Source: Saccopteryx bilineata | Lineage: Eukaryota > Chordata > Mammalia > Chiroptera > Emballonuridae | Direction: 5' to 3' | Length of the DNA: 64,000 nucleotides | Assembly: GCF_036850765.1 (NCBI RefSeq) | Contig: NC_089493.1 | Location: forward strand, 298,584,349-298,648,348 | Shown here: positions 10,393 through 20,714 of the stretch, piece after piece | How positions within the stretch are numbered: the first letter of the stretch is position 1 | Layout of the letters: each line of letters begins with the position of its first letter | Program-made: the position numbers and the translations under genes | Notes under the pieces: model-generated | Told to the model about the DNA's origin: nothing | Seen by the model: the letters and a program-made list of their open reading frames with translations, nothing else | Databases searched by the model: none

Positions 10393-10512
10393 GAAGCAGA
10401 AACTAGTGAGGCAGAAGCTTGGAACCTTTTTGGAACCTAAAAGGGGTTTAATGCAGTATTTGTAGAATATTTGCATTGAAATTGTTTTTGTAATTTTACC
10501 CTGTTATCACAG

Positions 10513-10666
10513 GTGCGGAGTAGAAGACGGTCCCTTTTAAAATCCCTGTCCGCGCGATGTCCTCTGTCCTCGTGTGGACACTTCTGGGAACACCTTAGCG
10601 CAGGTGCCCAGAGAATGTTCAGCAGAGCGGATCCTTTATGGAGGCGGCGTTCAGTCTTTCCTTCAG
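10513..10666 (+). ncRNA. FIRRE: Repeated exon (RRD-like), copy 1, 154 bp
   Basis: Bounded by an acceptor (TGTTATCACAG before 10513) and a consensus donor CAG|GTAAAG at 10667. Aligns along its whole length with the copies at 24720, 47438 and 54389: GAGTAGAAGACGGT, CTGTCCGCGCGATG, TCCTCGTGTGGACAC, TTAGCGCAGGTG, TTCAGCAGAGCGGATC, GGCGTTCAGTCT. Its CTCF-like core (10564-10580) is the weakest of the four. No reading frame is conserved between copies. The size matches the 156-bp repeating RNA domain known in FIRRE exons. Confidence 0.6.
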
Positions 10667-10804
10667 GTAAAGTGTTTTGCCTCATGGCCGAGTATTTTGA
10701 AAGGGGGAGGTGTCTATCATTTCTGAAGAAATGACTCTCCATCTGTGAATGATAGAGGGGTATCCATTTAGTTCAATGATAAAGTTTTGTAATATTTATT
10801 GTAG

Positions 10805-10890
10805 GTGTGCTTTATGTCAGTGAGAGTTTCTGTTACAGAGTTTGTGAAATGCATGAAAAGTAGGAACTCCCGGGTCCATACAACTCAAAG
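10805..10890 (+). ncRNA. Second repeated exon candidate, copy 1, 86 bp
   Basis: Preceded by TATTTATTGTAG and followed by AAAG|GTAGGAAATG. The same arrangement occurs at 25022-25109, 47723-47810 and 54687-54773, always about 125-145 bp after the 154-160 bp block. The body has TTTMTGTYAGTG, GAAATGCATGAAAAG and GGAACTCCCGGGTCCAT. Acceptor quality is moderate. Confidence 0.4.
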
Positions 10891-11503
10891 GTAGGAAATG
10901 CTGTTCTTTTTGTTATTGTTTTTGCCCTCAGCCATTCTAAGTGTTGTATAGGGTACATTTGTATGAAGTTTGCATCATACATGTGGGTTTTAAAGCAGGG
11001 TTTCAGTGGTGAGTAGGAGAAGGAATAAATTGTCTTATTCTTATTTATCAATTGGTGTGTTATTTTCCATAGAATGACCGTCAACCTTTATTCAGCTCAC
11101 CCCATAGAAATTTTCCGATCGTTTGTCTTGGAAGCTTTGTGTCCCGTTTTCAGGTTTTGCGTTTCAAAATGTCTCCCATGGGGTGGTTCATGGTTTTAAT
11201 TTGTGAAGAAGGTGTTGTCCATTGTCGTTTTTAGGTTTATGAAGTGTGAATGAATTTACTTTGGTGAGGTAAATATGCAAGTATGTGCCCAGTTCCTGGA
11301 TGTTTTCATGTGAACGAGAGATGAGCAGCTAAAGTTAGGTGCAAACTAGTAGGGTTTGTCTTCTGCGTTCTATGGATGTTTTTGGGCGGGTCAGTCTGTC
11401 CTGGGTGAATGGCTGTGCATTTTTGGAGTTCTCCTGCATCCCTTCTTTCTATTTATGGAATGCAAATAAAAACCATCCCTTATAGTCTTGATAATAGAAT
11501 ACA
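10891..11503 (+). repeat. Local repeat unit A, copy 1, downstream part
   Basis: Collinear with 25110-25725, 47811-48230 and 55256-55759. Shared: TAAGTGTTGTATAGGGTACATTTGTATGA, GTGGTGAGTAGGAGAAGGAATAAATTGTC, AATGTCTCCCATGGGGTGG, AGTAGGGTTTGTCTTCTG. No gene seen. Confidence 0.7.
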
Positions 11504-11547
11504 GCGCCATATTGGCCCAATATGCCCTGGGGGCATATTCACCTTTG
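11504..11547 (+). promoter_or_regulatory. YY1-like / palindrome module 2
   Basis: CGCCATATTGGC at 11505-11516 fits the YY1 consensus (GCCATNTT). It is followed at 11519-11539 by a perfect inverted repeat: AATATGCCC, loop TGG, GGGCATATT. TCACCTTTGG follows. The element is repeated at ten sites in the window. Confidence 0.6.
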
Positions 11548-11642
11548 GTTCAGAGACCTGATGCAGAAACCTGGCTTTGAATATTCCCGGAAACCAGAGT
11601 GATAGGAACACAGCAGTATAGCGATTTGTCTGTTGAAAGTGT

Positions 11643-11644
11643 TT

Positions 11645-11728
<84 letters not shown>

Positions 11729-11730
11729 TC
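11643..11730. repeat. TTTC microsatellite (about 22 units)
   Basis: A nearly pure TTTC run on the plus strand, ending TTTCATTCATTTTT. It is the expanded GAAA-rich tail of the antisense Rhin-1 SINE that follows. The homologous SINE at 55904-56279 has only a T-rich tail, so the expansion occurred after duplication. Confidence 0.95.
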
Positions 11731-12110
11731 ATTCATTTTTCCGAAGCTGGAAACGGAAAGACAGACAGACTCCCGCATATGCCTGACCGGGATCCACCCG
11801 GCATGCCCACCAGGGGCAACGCTCTGCCCACCAGGGGGCGATGCTCTGTCCTTCCGGGGCGTCGCTCTGCCGTGACCAGAGCCACTCTAGTGCCTGGGGG
11901 GGAGGCCAAGGAGCCATCCCCAGCGCCCGGGTCATCTTTGCTCCAATGGAGCCTTGGCTGCGGGAGGGGAAGAGAGAGACAGAGAGGAAGGAGGGGGGTG
12001 GGGGTGGAGAAGCAAATAGGCGCTTCTCCTATGTGCCCTGGCCGGGAATCGAACCCGGGTCCCCCGCACGTCAGGCTGACGCTCTACCGCTGAGCCAACC
12101 GGCCAGGGCC
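11731..12110 (-). repeat. Rhin-1-type SINE, shared with the 55.9 kb copy
   Basis: Antisense, full length: CGAAGCTGGAAACGG..., CCACCAGGGGGCGATG (CTCF-like, 11828-11843), then a tRNA-like head ending AACCGGCCAGGGCC. The target duplication TGAAAGTGTTTTCT occurs at 11634-11647 and 12111-12124. The same insertion at the same site is present at 55904-56279 but absent at 25863, where the empty site TGAAAGTGTTTTCT is intact. Confidence 0.93.
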
Positions 12111-12124
12111 TGAAAGTGTTTTCT

Positions 12125-12609
12125 AAGGTAACCAGTGATTTATGTTGGGGTTTCCACTTTTTGTTTTTAGATGTTTCTTTGAAAAGATGTAAACAGGAAA
12201 ATGCTGTCAAGAATTTTTTTGAAAGGGTTGTAGATGGAGGGTGAGGAGAGTCCAAGAGAATTTATGCAGTTTTAGTGTGTAGGAAGTTGGTTCTTCGTTC
12301 AGTAGGATCAGTTTTTAAGAAGTTCCAAGCCTTCTTGGAGAATCTTAGGTTTTACCTTGATTGGGTTTGATGGAGTTGTTATGTCTGTTGAAGTTATTTG
12401 CCACATAGAGATTATTTTTTATATCTTCACAATTTTTATTTGTGTGTGTGAGAAAGGTGGTGATTGCTGAAGATTATTTTTGTCACAGGTGTATTATCAA
12501 TGAAATAAGATTTTAGAGAGAGGAGAGAGAGGGTGGTAAGAACAGGAAGCAAGAGTTTTTTTTTCCCCCCATTTCTGCCTTGACCCAGCAAGTCCAGGGA
12601 TTGTGGAGG
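12125..12609 (+). repeat. Local repeat unit A, copy 1, end; decayed VES at 12508-12605
   Basis: Matches 25880-26470 and 56290-56720 (GATGTTTCTTTGAAAAGATG, GGAAGTTGGTTCTTCRTTCAGTAGG, GAGAAAGGTGGTGATTG). At about 12508-12605 it enters the same old VES fragment that copies 2 and 4 carry, but leaves it inside the SINE and continues as unit B. This marks a recombination joint. Confidence 0.65.
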
Positions 12610-13021
12610 TGAGCCAGGGTGGCCTTTGGGCAAAGAATAGAATGGTCCTTGCTCAGTCTCAATCTTCCTTAAGGATATGCAGGTCAGGAAAAGAAGGGTT
12701 GGCTTTTGGTTGGGTTCCTTAGGAGTTGGAGTTGGGGTTGTGACTGATGAGGGGGACTACTGGTTGAGAGTTGCATCATGAAAAATCCTGTTGTATAGGC
12801 ACCCCCTATTTTATAGTCTTCCTAGTGATCATGTTTGTAGTGGTGGTTCCCTTATTTGGCCTCATTGTTGCAGATGGCAGAGAGGGCCGTCCTAATGCTA
12901 GCTGTGATTCTTTCCTCCGGGGTGTTTTGATAGGAAGGTCGGTACTGGGACATCAGGGTAGTTTCTACTCAGTGTGATGTGGAGTCATTGTTGTGCTGTA
13001 GTAGCTCCCATGTTTAGTGTA
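12610..13021 (+). repeat. Local repeat unit B, copy 1 start
   Basis: Matches 61775-62185: GTGAGYCAGGGTG, GTCCTTGCTCAGTCTC, AGGTCAGGAAAAGAA, GGTTCCTTAGGAGTTGG, ATGTTTGTAGTGGTGGTTCC, TTCTACTCAGTGTGA. No gene seen. Confidence 0.7.
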
Positions 13022-13375
13022 CAGTAGTGGTAGTCAACCTGGTCCCTACCACCCACTAGTGGGCATTCCAGCTTTCATGGTGGGTGTTAGCAGAGCAACC
13101 AAAGTATAAATAAAAAGATAGATTGAACTATAGTAAGTTGTATTATAAACATTTATTCTTCCAAACTTAGTGAAAATCCAAAATAAAGTACTTGGTAAGT
13201 AATTATTGTTATATGCTTTCACTTGCTGAAATTTAGCTTTATAAATGTTATAAAGCAAAGTTACTTCCCTACTTTATAAATCACCATTACCGTGGAACCG
13301 GTGGGCGGTTAGAAAATTTTACTACTAACAGAAACAAACGGTGGGCGGTAGGTATAAGAAGGTTGACTACCCCTG
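13022..13375 (+). mobile_element. hAT-type non-autonomous transposon, third family
   Basis: Begins CAGTAGTGGTAGTCAACCTG and ends GGTTGACTACCCCTG, with inner ACCCACTAGTGGGCATTCC against CGGTGGGCGG. The termini are imperfect inverted repeats. The interior is A/T-rich with no transposase. The related unit at 62180-62200 has no insertion at this point (TTTAGTGTGCAGCATGGTGC). The flanking duplication is blurred (only GTGT shared). Confidence 0.75.
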
Positions 13376-15087
13376 GTGTGCAGCATGGTGCAATGGATCG
13401 GTGTCCGTGGTACGGGAGGAGAATGCTTTCAATAGTAACCGTCCTAGGCAACGGTAGTGAAATTATGTGCAGTTTGTAGCATTTTTAGGTAGGAAATGTT
13501 GTGGGGTTTTTTTGTAATTCTATCATTAAATTGCCTTTTGGGGAGAAGGGGGGGGGAAGTAGGTCTAGTTTGTTAGGTTTGGAGTCAGTGGGTTTTAAGA
13601 AGATTGTAGACTTCTTTGAAAAATTATGGTGTCATGGTGTAGGGAAGTTCTTCGTGCCAGGCTTGTTTCAAGCTTCTGGTTGAGTTTTGTATTGGTTAAG
13701 GAGGAAATCACCTCATATGAGTTCCTGAAATGTCCTTTTGTTGAGTGATTTTGTAGTGCCATGTCTCTGTATCCTTTTCCAGAAGAAGGGAAGTTGAAAA
13801 TGGTGTTGGTAGATGGCATCAGTGTGTCAGTCTTTTTCTTGATGGAATCAAATGGTTGTCATATAGGTGATTGTGCCCTGTGAGTCTTTGTGTTGGGGAT
13901 AGAACAGGGAGCCATTAGAGGCCTATGGATAGTAGTAGGTATTGTGGAGAAAGGTCCTGAAAAGAGGATTTTAGAAACTTATAATAATATCTGTGTTTGA
14001 CGTTTATATTGGGAGTGGTGCATGTCAGGTGAGTGCCATTTAGACAGGTGTCCCGGAGTGTTTCAGAGTGATGGAGTGTGTGTGGTGACAGAAGAGTGCA
14101 GGTGTGTGCAGTGGGGACCAGATCATGTGGAGTGTCGGAAAAGGAAGTGGGAGAGTAGGCGTCTTACAGGAACCATTGGGGAAGCATATAACGGGGTAGT
14201 CTAGAGGTCCTATGTTTGTTTTTTATGGTCATTTAGTGGGTTCTTTCTAGATGAGCAGTGCCTACGTTCCTGTCAGGGAGGTTTGAGATCCAGGTGTCAG
14301 AAAAGGGCGTGAAGGGAAAGATAGTACAGGCACTGCAGGTTCTCACAGCATGGGAATGAGGGGTTGTTGTTTGAGAAATGCGGGAAGTTGTGTGTTCACG
14401 GAGAAGGAAGTGCTGTCAGGGTAAGTGGCTGGGAATGCTGTGTGTAGTGAAAGGTTTACAGGACTTTGATTAAGAGTCTCTTCCATCCACTTTCCCTGAT
14501 TCAAGGGAAGATGACATGATGAGCAGCATGATGAATGCCCCATGTATGTTTGTCATAGAAAGGTGAGCCAAGTGGTTTCATGAGTCAGTGTTGGGGGTTG
14601 TGTGGAGCGGGAGTACGGTGATGATCGGTAGGCGTGATGTCACTTGTTTAGGTGAAGAGTGTAGTGATGAGACACCTCAGTCAACTGCTGGTATGTATTG
14701 TATTTCCTGTGGAGGGTAACGGTTGTGTTTAGTTTTTTTCTATTTTATTTATGTCTTTCTTCCTTGTCCTTGTGTTTACTAACGTGTCTGTCCTGTGTCC
14801 TGTACCTTACTATCTTTGTTACTTTCCATTCTCCTTCCTGTCACGTCACCTGTGTCTCAGCTGTGGATTTAAGAGTGTGTGGTGTTGGCTGTAATCATAC
14901 ACGGAAGGTGGTGGACGGCACAGCAGTCCATGTGCACTTGAGCCGCAGCCTCACCTTCAGCTCAGGGAGTTCTGTGGCAGGAAAAGGAAATTGGTAGTTT
15001 AGTTGAATTATGTGGCCTATGGTGTTTTGTGAACTTTGCCCTACTAGGTGTGTAGGGCAGGTCAAGGGTTCATGCTCCTTTACAAGC
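13376..15087 (+). repeat. Local repeat unit B, first tandem copy
   Basis: Parallels 15480-16600 and parts of 61080-61740 and 62850-63420 (for example GTGTCAGAAAAGGGCGTGAAGGG against GTGTCAGAATAGGGAGTGTAGGG, and a second start GGAGAAAGGTCCTG/GGAGAAATGTCTG). A pyrimidine-rich tract at 14740-14862 ends CCTGTGTCTCAG, a good acceptor; the following sequence to about 14990 could be an exon, but no clear donor is seen. Confidence 0.55.
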
Positions 15088-15095
15088 AGCTAGGG

Positions 15096-15249
15096 CAGGG
15101 ATCTCAAACTCGTGGCCCGCTGAACAATTTTGTGCGGCCCGCAGACTAATCCACAAAGTTCAAAATATTTTGGATAAAATTAAGTAAGCCCGTGGATTAG
15201 TCTGCGGCCGCACAAAATTGTTTGGCGGGCCGCGAGTTTGGGACCCCTG
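15096..15249. mobile_element. Short palindromic hAT-type element with 8-bp target duplication
   Basis: 154 bp, beginning CAGGGATCTCAAACTCGTGG and ending GAGTTTGGGACCCCTG. Almost the entire element folds on itself (TTGTGCGGCCCGCAGACTAATCC against GGATTAGTCTGCGGCCGCAC). AGCTAGGG flanks it at 15088-15095 and 15250-15257, a perfect hAT-type 8-bp duplication. Confidence 0.9.
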
Positions 15250-15257
15250 AGCTAGGG

Positions 15258-17168
15258 TGAAGGACAAAGTGTAGATTAGAAGTTTTTTTTGCAGGAGAAG
15301 GTATTACTGGGCAGCTTTACATTGTTGTATATCCTATTGCATTCTAAAGTTTAAAATGTGTTTTATGTGGAGAAAGTTGTGGCCAAGGGCACTAGGGGTT
15401 GGTGCATATGTTCATGGAGGTGTTAGTAGATTCGTCAGAAAAATCATCAGGAGTCATCGTTTCCTCCTCTGGGGCAGAAAGTGGGCTTGCTTGTAGGAAT
15501 GAGTTGGTCCCGGGAGTTGTGGAGAAATGTCTGTTGAAGTGGATTTTAGAATCTTAGAAGAGCGTCCTGTGATATTTGGTTCATGTCATTGTCGTGAGAG
15601 CCCTGGAATATTTGAGGTGAGCATGTGCAGTGTCAGAATAATGCAGGTGCATGCAGTGGGTACTGAAAGGTACAGAGAAACAGAAAAGAAAGGGGGAGGG
15701 GGAGGCTCTCCAGGAGACGTCAATGAAAGTGTCCCAACAGGACAGTGTGGTGGGTGGGTGAACGGGGAGAGCATCATGTTAATTTATTGTCTTTGTTTAT
15801 TGGTGTGTATATACATGCAAGGATTCTCCACTCCTCACAAGTGGATTTGTGATGCAGGTGTCAGAATAGGGAGTGTAGGGAAAGCCATGGTGGGGGTGGA
15901 GAGGGTTGATGGAAAAGTTTAGAACGGTGTGTGTTCATGGCAAAAGAAGCCCGGTGAGGGGAAGTCGTTTGGGGTGATATTTGTTTTGCACTGGGTTTGT
16001 GTATTTACGGCCATGATGGTCTTACGGAAAGGTAGGTTGTAGTTGAAATATTTCCAGGATGCGATGTCGGGGGTGAGGTGGGTCATGTGCTAGTTAGTAG
16101 GCCACAATTCAGCCAGTAATCTGTTGATGGTTCATCATTGTACCTGCTTGGAAATGTAGTGAAGTCTTGATAGAGGTGTAGAGGTTTCCTTTAGTCTATT
16201 ACATCTGTATCTCCCCCCTCGCTCCCTCCTCGCTCCCTCCTCCCTCCCGTTTCTGAACTCATGTTAAGTACTCCCAGTGTCACCTGTCATCTCCAAGTCA
16301 CTCAGCTCCATGCCCTCGCTTCCGCTTCTGGTCCTTGACCGCACCGTGCCTCCGACGCTACTCTCTGCCTCTACTCTCCACCATTTATTCTCCGGTTTTC
16401 TGCTCCTTCTCTGCTTCTGTTTCTACCATCACCCTTCTACTTCCATCAACATCGAACTTGTGGCTGCAGTTTTGAAATGGTGCCAGAGAGGGTCCCCAGT
16501 GACTAACACCCCATAGTGTGATGCTGTCCTGCACCACCACAGTAGCCCGTCCCTGCCCTGCCTCTGTCAGCTGGAGTTCTCTGCGAGGAAAGCATAAGTA
16601 ATCGTTTCATGGCTGTATATATTTCATCATTTCATGTCTTCCTAGATTTTGGGGACTAGTAGGGTTCCCACCCAGGAGGTATTGCTGGGGATTCTTCCAG
16701 TGTTGTATAGACTTTACTGAATTAAAGGGGAAGAGCTGGGGACCCTGGATATGTTGTGGGGCAGGGACTCCCCTGGAGACTGAAAGCACCTGGGAAGAAG
16801 TTGAAATGATCTGCGTGCTGGGTGCCCCCCCACACCCAGTAGGAGGCTGTGAACGTCAGCAGATCCCTCACACCATTCATAGAAACAGTGTGTCAGTTAG
16901 GAATTTTCTGGGCGAGATATTTTGCTGGTGAATTTTGTCTCCTGAGTTCTGTATAGGACAGCAGTGTCGACTCCTCACCGGGAGATTGATATCCTAGTTT
17001 TCAGTACAGGTTGTGCAGGGAAAGGATTTCTAGGTTGTGCTGGTCATCAAAGCATGTTACCGAGATCATGCTGGTGGGGGCAACTTCTTTACTAAGTTGC
17101 AATATGTATGTTCATAGAGAAAGCAATGTCGTTAGCAGAATCGATTTGGTGTGCTGAATGTCTGTAAA
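15258..17168 (+). repeat. Local repeat unit B, second tandem copy
   Basis: Homologous to the first B copy and, from about 16110 to 17168, closely to 62840-63950: TTTCTGAACT, TAAGTACTCCCAGTGTCACC, TCCCCAGTGACTAACACCCC, GGGGACCCTGGATATGTTGTGG, ATAGAAACAGTGTGTCAG, ATGTCGTTAGCAGAATCGAT. A pyrimidine tract at 16203-16465 ends TTGTGGCTGCAG, an acceptor-like end also present at 63250-63271. Confidence 0.65.
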
Positions 17169-17180
17169 AAGGGTTTATAA

Positions 17181-17552
17181 GCCCTGGCTGGTTGGCTCAG
17201 TGGTAGAGCGTCGGCCTGGCATGCAGGAGTCCTGGGTTTGATTGCCAGCCAGGGTACACAGGAGAAGCGCCTATCTGCTTCTCCACCCCTCCCCCTCTTC
17301 TTACTCTCTTGTCTCTCTTCCCCTCCCACAGCTGGGGCTCCATTGGAGTAGAGTTGGCTTGGGCGCTGAGGATGGCTCTGTGGCCTCTGCCTCAGGTGCT
17401 AGAATGGCTCCGGTTGCAGCAGAGCGACACCCCAGATGGGCAGAGCATTGCCCCCTGGTGGGCATGCCGGGTGGATCCCAGTCGGGCACATGCGGGAGTC
17501 TGTCTGACTGCCTCCCCGTTTCCAACTTCAGAAAAAAAAAAGAAATTAAAAG
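17181..17552 (+). repeat. Rhin-1-type SINE, plus orientation, with target duplication
   Basis: The only full-length Rhin-1 on the plus strand. The head GCCCTGGCTGGTTGGCTCAG includes the pol III A-box; the B-box area GGGTTTGATTGC is near 17234. The CT-rich body and A-rich tail follow. AAGGGTTTATAA flanks it at 17169-17180 and 17553-17564. The homologous site near 63945 lacks the insert. Confidence 0.93.
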
Positions 17553-17564
17553 AAGGGTTTATAA

Positions 17565-19350
17565 GGTGGCGAGAGAGGAGATTCACCCACTTCCAGGGGA
17601 TCCATGAGTATCTGTGGTGTGTAGTGACACTTCTCACCCCCTTCCAGCTCTGTCTCAGAAAGTTGGGACTTGGGTGAGTTTACTAAGGAGGTGATGTTGA
17701 GGGGGGTTGTGGAGGGGATTGGGATAGTGTCTGCTGGGGGAGATCTCGGCCATTTTATTGCTGAGCCACCCATTCCCACCATGTCAGTTTGTGATGTGAA
17801 CCAATTGGACCTGGCCACAGCCCCACAGGGTTTTGAGATGGTGATTCCTTTCCATTCCCATGGTGCTCAGGGTGTAAGATGGAGCTGGGGTCCCCGGCCC
17901 ACAGTCCAAGCCCTTTCTCCCTCCCTGGGAGTCTTCAGGGAGTAAGTGGAGCTGGGTTTACATAGCATCTCTGAATGACTAGTTTCATTGTGTTCTATTC
18001 TCTCCAGTGTCCTGTACTCTCGTTGGATGTGGTGGGGAGCTGTTCCTGTGCAGTGTGGTTGGGGAGGGGGGCAGTGTGTGGTGTGCACAGCATAGGTCGG
18101 AAGAGTGAGGATGATGTAGATGACACAGGTTTTATAGACCTTGTGGGAGAAAGGGTTAAAAGGAACCATAGCTCAGTTGGGGTATAGAAATACTTATGAA
18201 AACCCAAGTAGGCGGGATGGGGTTGAGAGATTTGGCTGTAGGGTACTTCCTAGAGGTAGCAGTTATTGGGTTCCTGGGCAGCTGTCTGAAGTCTTAAAGA
18301 GGAAGTTATCTCTTTCTAGTTCCCAAACAGGGTTTAGCTATCCTCATACCCCAAAATTCCCAGGGGAATATGATGAGTTGGGGCCCTTTACTATATAGAA
18401 GGTGAAATGCAGAAAGGCTAGGGGCAAGGGGGCTGTGGGGAGATGGATTTATCAGAAAGGTGGAGAGACCCTGTGTGTCCCTTGGAGATCCATTTTGCCA
18501 TGAGTCATTGGAAGTGCCCGGGTGGTAGAGAAGTATTGACAAACTTATGAGGGTTGTACTGTGATAGCTGAGAATATCTGTTTGTGAAGTTTGTAAGGGG
18601 AATTGCGACCCTGGTTTGGCCCAGTGGGTGGAGTAGTCTTCCATTCCAACTCGGGTGAGAAGTACCTGAAGACTCATAGGTTTATTCCCTTGGGGAGGGT
18701 CATATGTCCCAGAGCTATGAATGTTTGTGGATTCAGAGGATAGTGACAGTATATGGGACCTCATGTGCTAGGGGTTTGTTAGTAGAAAGAGATGGAAAGA
18801 GTGGTAAAGGTTCTTGGGAAGCCGAGAGAAGTCTGGAAGGCCTCCAAAAGCATTCAGGGGAGTAAGTCGGAATTAGATCCAGGGAGAAAAAAAGAGTGAG
18901 AGCTAGGCATTTGGAAATGTTGTGGAGTCCAGGGAGCTGAAAGATGGGGACAGAAATGGGGTTTCAGTGTGGGTCCCGAAGACTGTCTGTTGTTCACAGT
19001 TGTAAATGATGTGTATTCCCATTGAATAGTCTAGGATGGCGGACTTTTTATTTGGCTGGGAGGGACGTTTCTTCATGTGTAGGGAAATATTTAATGTGTC
19101 CGGGTGAAGAAAATGGAACATCTCAATCATGGCATAGTGGAGGGAGAGAGAGCAGGTTCTGTCTTCCCTAGGGTGACACGTGTCGGAAAGAAGGAAGAGA
19201 CATAGTAAAACCACACATAGGCGCGAAGCAAGACAGTTCACAATAAGAGCACACACCAAATGGGGAGTTATTCACGTCAGTGGAGGAGGGTGGGGGTCCT
19301 TTTTTTCCATCCATGTGAACGAGGGTCCAGCCAGGGTGTGGGGTAGAAGC
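17565..19350 (+). repeat. Junction of local units B and C; no gene
   Basis: From 17565 the sequence follows unit B (GGTGGCGAGAGAGGAGATT, as at 63950-63970). Weak similarity to 29330-29830 begins about 18300 (CCCAAAATTCCCAGGGG / CCCAAAATTGAAAGGG). No conserved frame, tRNA or clear exon pair is seen. Confidence 0.4.
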
Positions 19351-19512
19351 AAACTGACAGGTAAGAAAACTCTTTCCTCTCTGCAAGAGACACACAGCCT
19401 TCCCCTCTGGACCCTAGCTGACGGAAGGATGTGGTAAATCTGATCCCCACTGATTGATTTCCCTTACCCCTTTCCTCCCCTTCTTGTGACACTGCTCCTT
19501 TACTGCCCTCTC
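19351..19512 (+). repeat. Inverted repeat, left arm (162 bp)
   Basis: The reverse complement of 19916-20077 with about five mismatches in 162 bases. It starts AAACTGACAGGTAAGAAAAC, including a consensus donor CAG|GTAAGA at 19360, and ends near ACTGCCCTCTC. The right arm matches unit C copy 2 near 28930-29010, so the left arm is probably the inverted newcomer. Confidence 0.9.
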
Positions 19513-19915
19513 CAAGTGTGTGACAATGTCTGAGTCATTCTGAGAGTGTCATAGCCAGGGATCCATAAATCAGTTCATAGCCAGATAGGAGGCCCTGTCA
19601 TGTCCTCAGGGAACAAGTGTGGGTTGCCTATGAGGAATGGAGGAGCAGCAGAGAGAGCGTAGGTGGGGAGCATCGGGACATCAGAGGCAGCCAAGTGTCC
19701 CAGGGAGAGAAGTGATCCCAGGCGAGGTCATTGTTCCTGGCAAGATAGGAGGAGTCCTGTGAGAAAAGGTGGGATAGGGAGAAGGGAGTGGTGGATGGTG
19801 TTGATGTAGGACATGGACTTCTGGGACTATGCGAAGGATTTGTGTGGCAGGTTAAATGGCTTGTGTGCCTGACACACAACTTTGCGGGGGCCTGTGAACA
19901 CCTTGGCTCCTCTGA
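19513..19915 (+). repeat. Loop between the inverted repeat arms; local unit C
   Basis: About 403 bp. Bases 19620-19915 match 28600-28920 (GGAGGAGYCCTGTGAGA, GGGACAKRGAGAA, TCTGGGAC, GTGTGGCAGG/GTGCCAGATGGCAGG). It would form the loop of a hairpin if transcribed through. Confidence 0.6.
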
Positions 19916-20077
19916 GAGAGGGCAGTGAAGGAGCAGTGTCACAAGAAGGGGAGGAAAGGGGTAAGGGAAGTCAATCAGTGGGGATCAGATTTACTGCATC
20001 CTTCCGTCAGCTAGGGTCCAGAGGGGAAGGCTGTGTGTCTCTTGCAGAGAGGAAAGAGTTTTCTTACCCGTCAGTTT
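19916..20077 (-). repeat. Inverted repeat, right arm (162 bp)
   Basis: Pairs with 19351-19512. Contains GTCACAAGAAGGGGAGGAAA, GGTCCAGAGGGGAAGG and TGTGTCTCTTGCAG, an acceptor-like sequence, and ends CCCGTCAGTTT. Part resembles 28950-29010 in unit C copy 2. Confidence 0.9.
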
Positions 20078-20714
20078 AAATGAGGTGCATGATGGTGATC
20101 ATTCGTTGGATTATGTGCCTGACTTGCAGGTCTCCTCACTGGTAGTAGGAGAGAGTGTAAGGAAGAGAAGTCTCTGTGATAGAAGACCTCCAAGGATGCC
20201 CACAAGAGAAAGATATGGGGTTCCGGTGGGAGGGGGTAGAGTTAGGGTTGTGTTTTAGAAAGTTTACCAAGGTGGTAAGTTCTGTGTGTATTTGAAATGA
20301 AGAGGTTAGAACTCTATTTCTAAACGGTTTCTTTTTTAGCTGAAAGCACAGATGGAAGTCAAGGTAGATATTGAAAAGGCAGCCAGTTTCCAAGCTATAT
20401 ATTAGGGTTTTCAATTGTCAGATACGTTACTGTGAGGGAGAAACATGCACTGAAAGCGGTAGAAGTGTGTGGTATACTGGAAGGAAAAAGGGAAAAGCGT
20501 AGAAACCTGAGATTTGTCCAGTTGTAAACACATCAGTGTTGATTTCTCATTTCCAGCAGATTAAAAAACATGCTGGAGGTCCTGGCAGACGGGTTTAGCG
20601 TATAGCGCATGAGTCCTATGAAAGTCCTGGATCGGATTCACATTCAGGGCATGAAATAGTAGGAGCCATGTGTTCCTCAACTTCCTCCTCTCCACGTTTC
20701 TGTGTTTCCTGCAG
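20078..20714 (+). repeat. Unit C sequence ending in a strong splice-acceptor-like tract
   Basis: Part of unit C. It ends CTTCCTCCTCTCCACGTTTC then TGTGTTTCCTGCAG (AG at 20713-20714), a long pyrimidine tract and AG that would make an efficient acceptor for the GC-rich block that follows. No gene is seen in the rest. Confidence 0.45.

Noticed and set aside
12026..12110. tRNA gene-like sequence
   Set aside because: The cloverleaf-like head with A- and B-boxes is the promoter part of a Rhin-1 SINE with body, tail and target duplication, not an independent tRNA gene. The same applies to the other SINE heads.
19277..20079. Two nearly identical peptides on opposite strands
   Set aside because: They are the two arms of the inverted repeat read in matching direction, not two genes.
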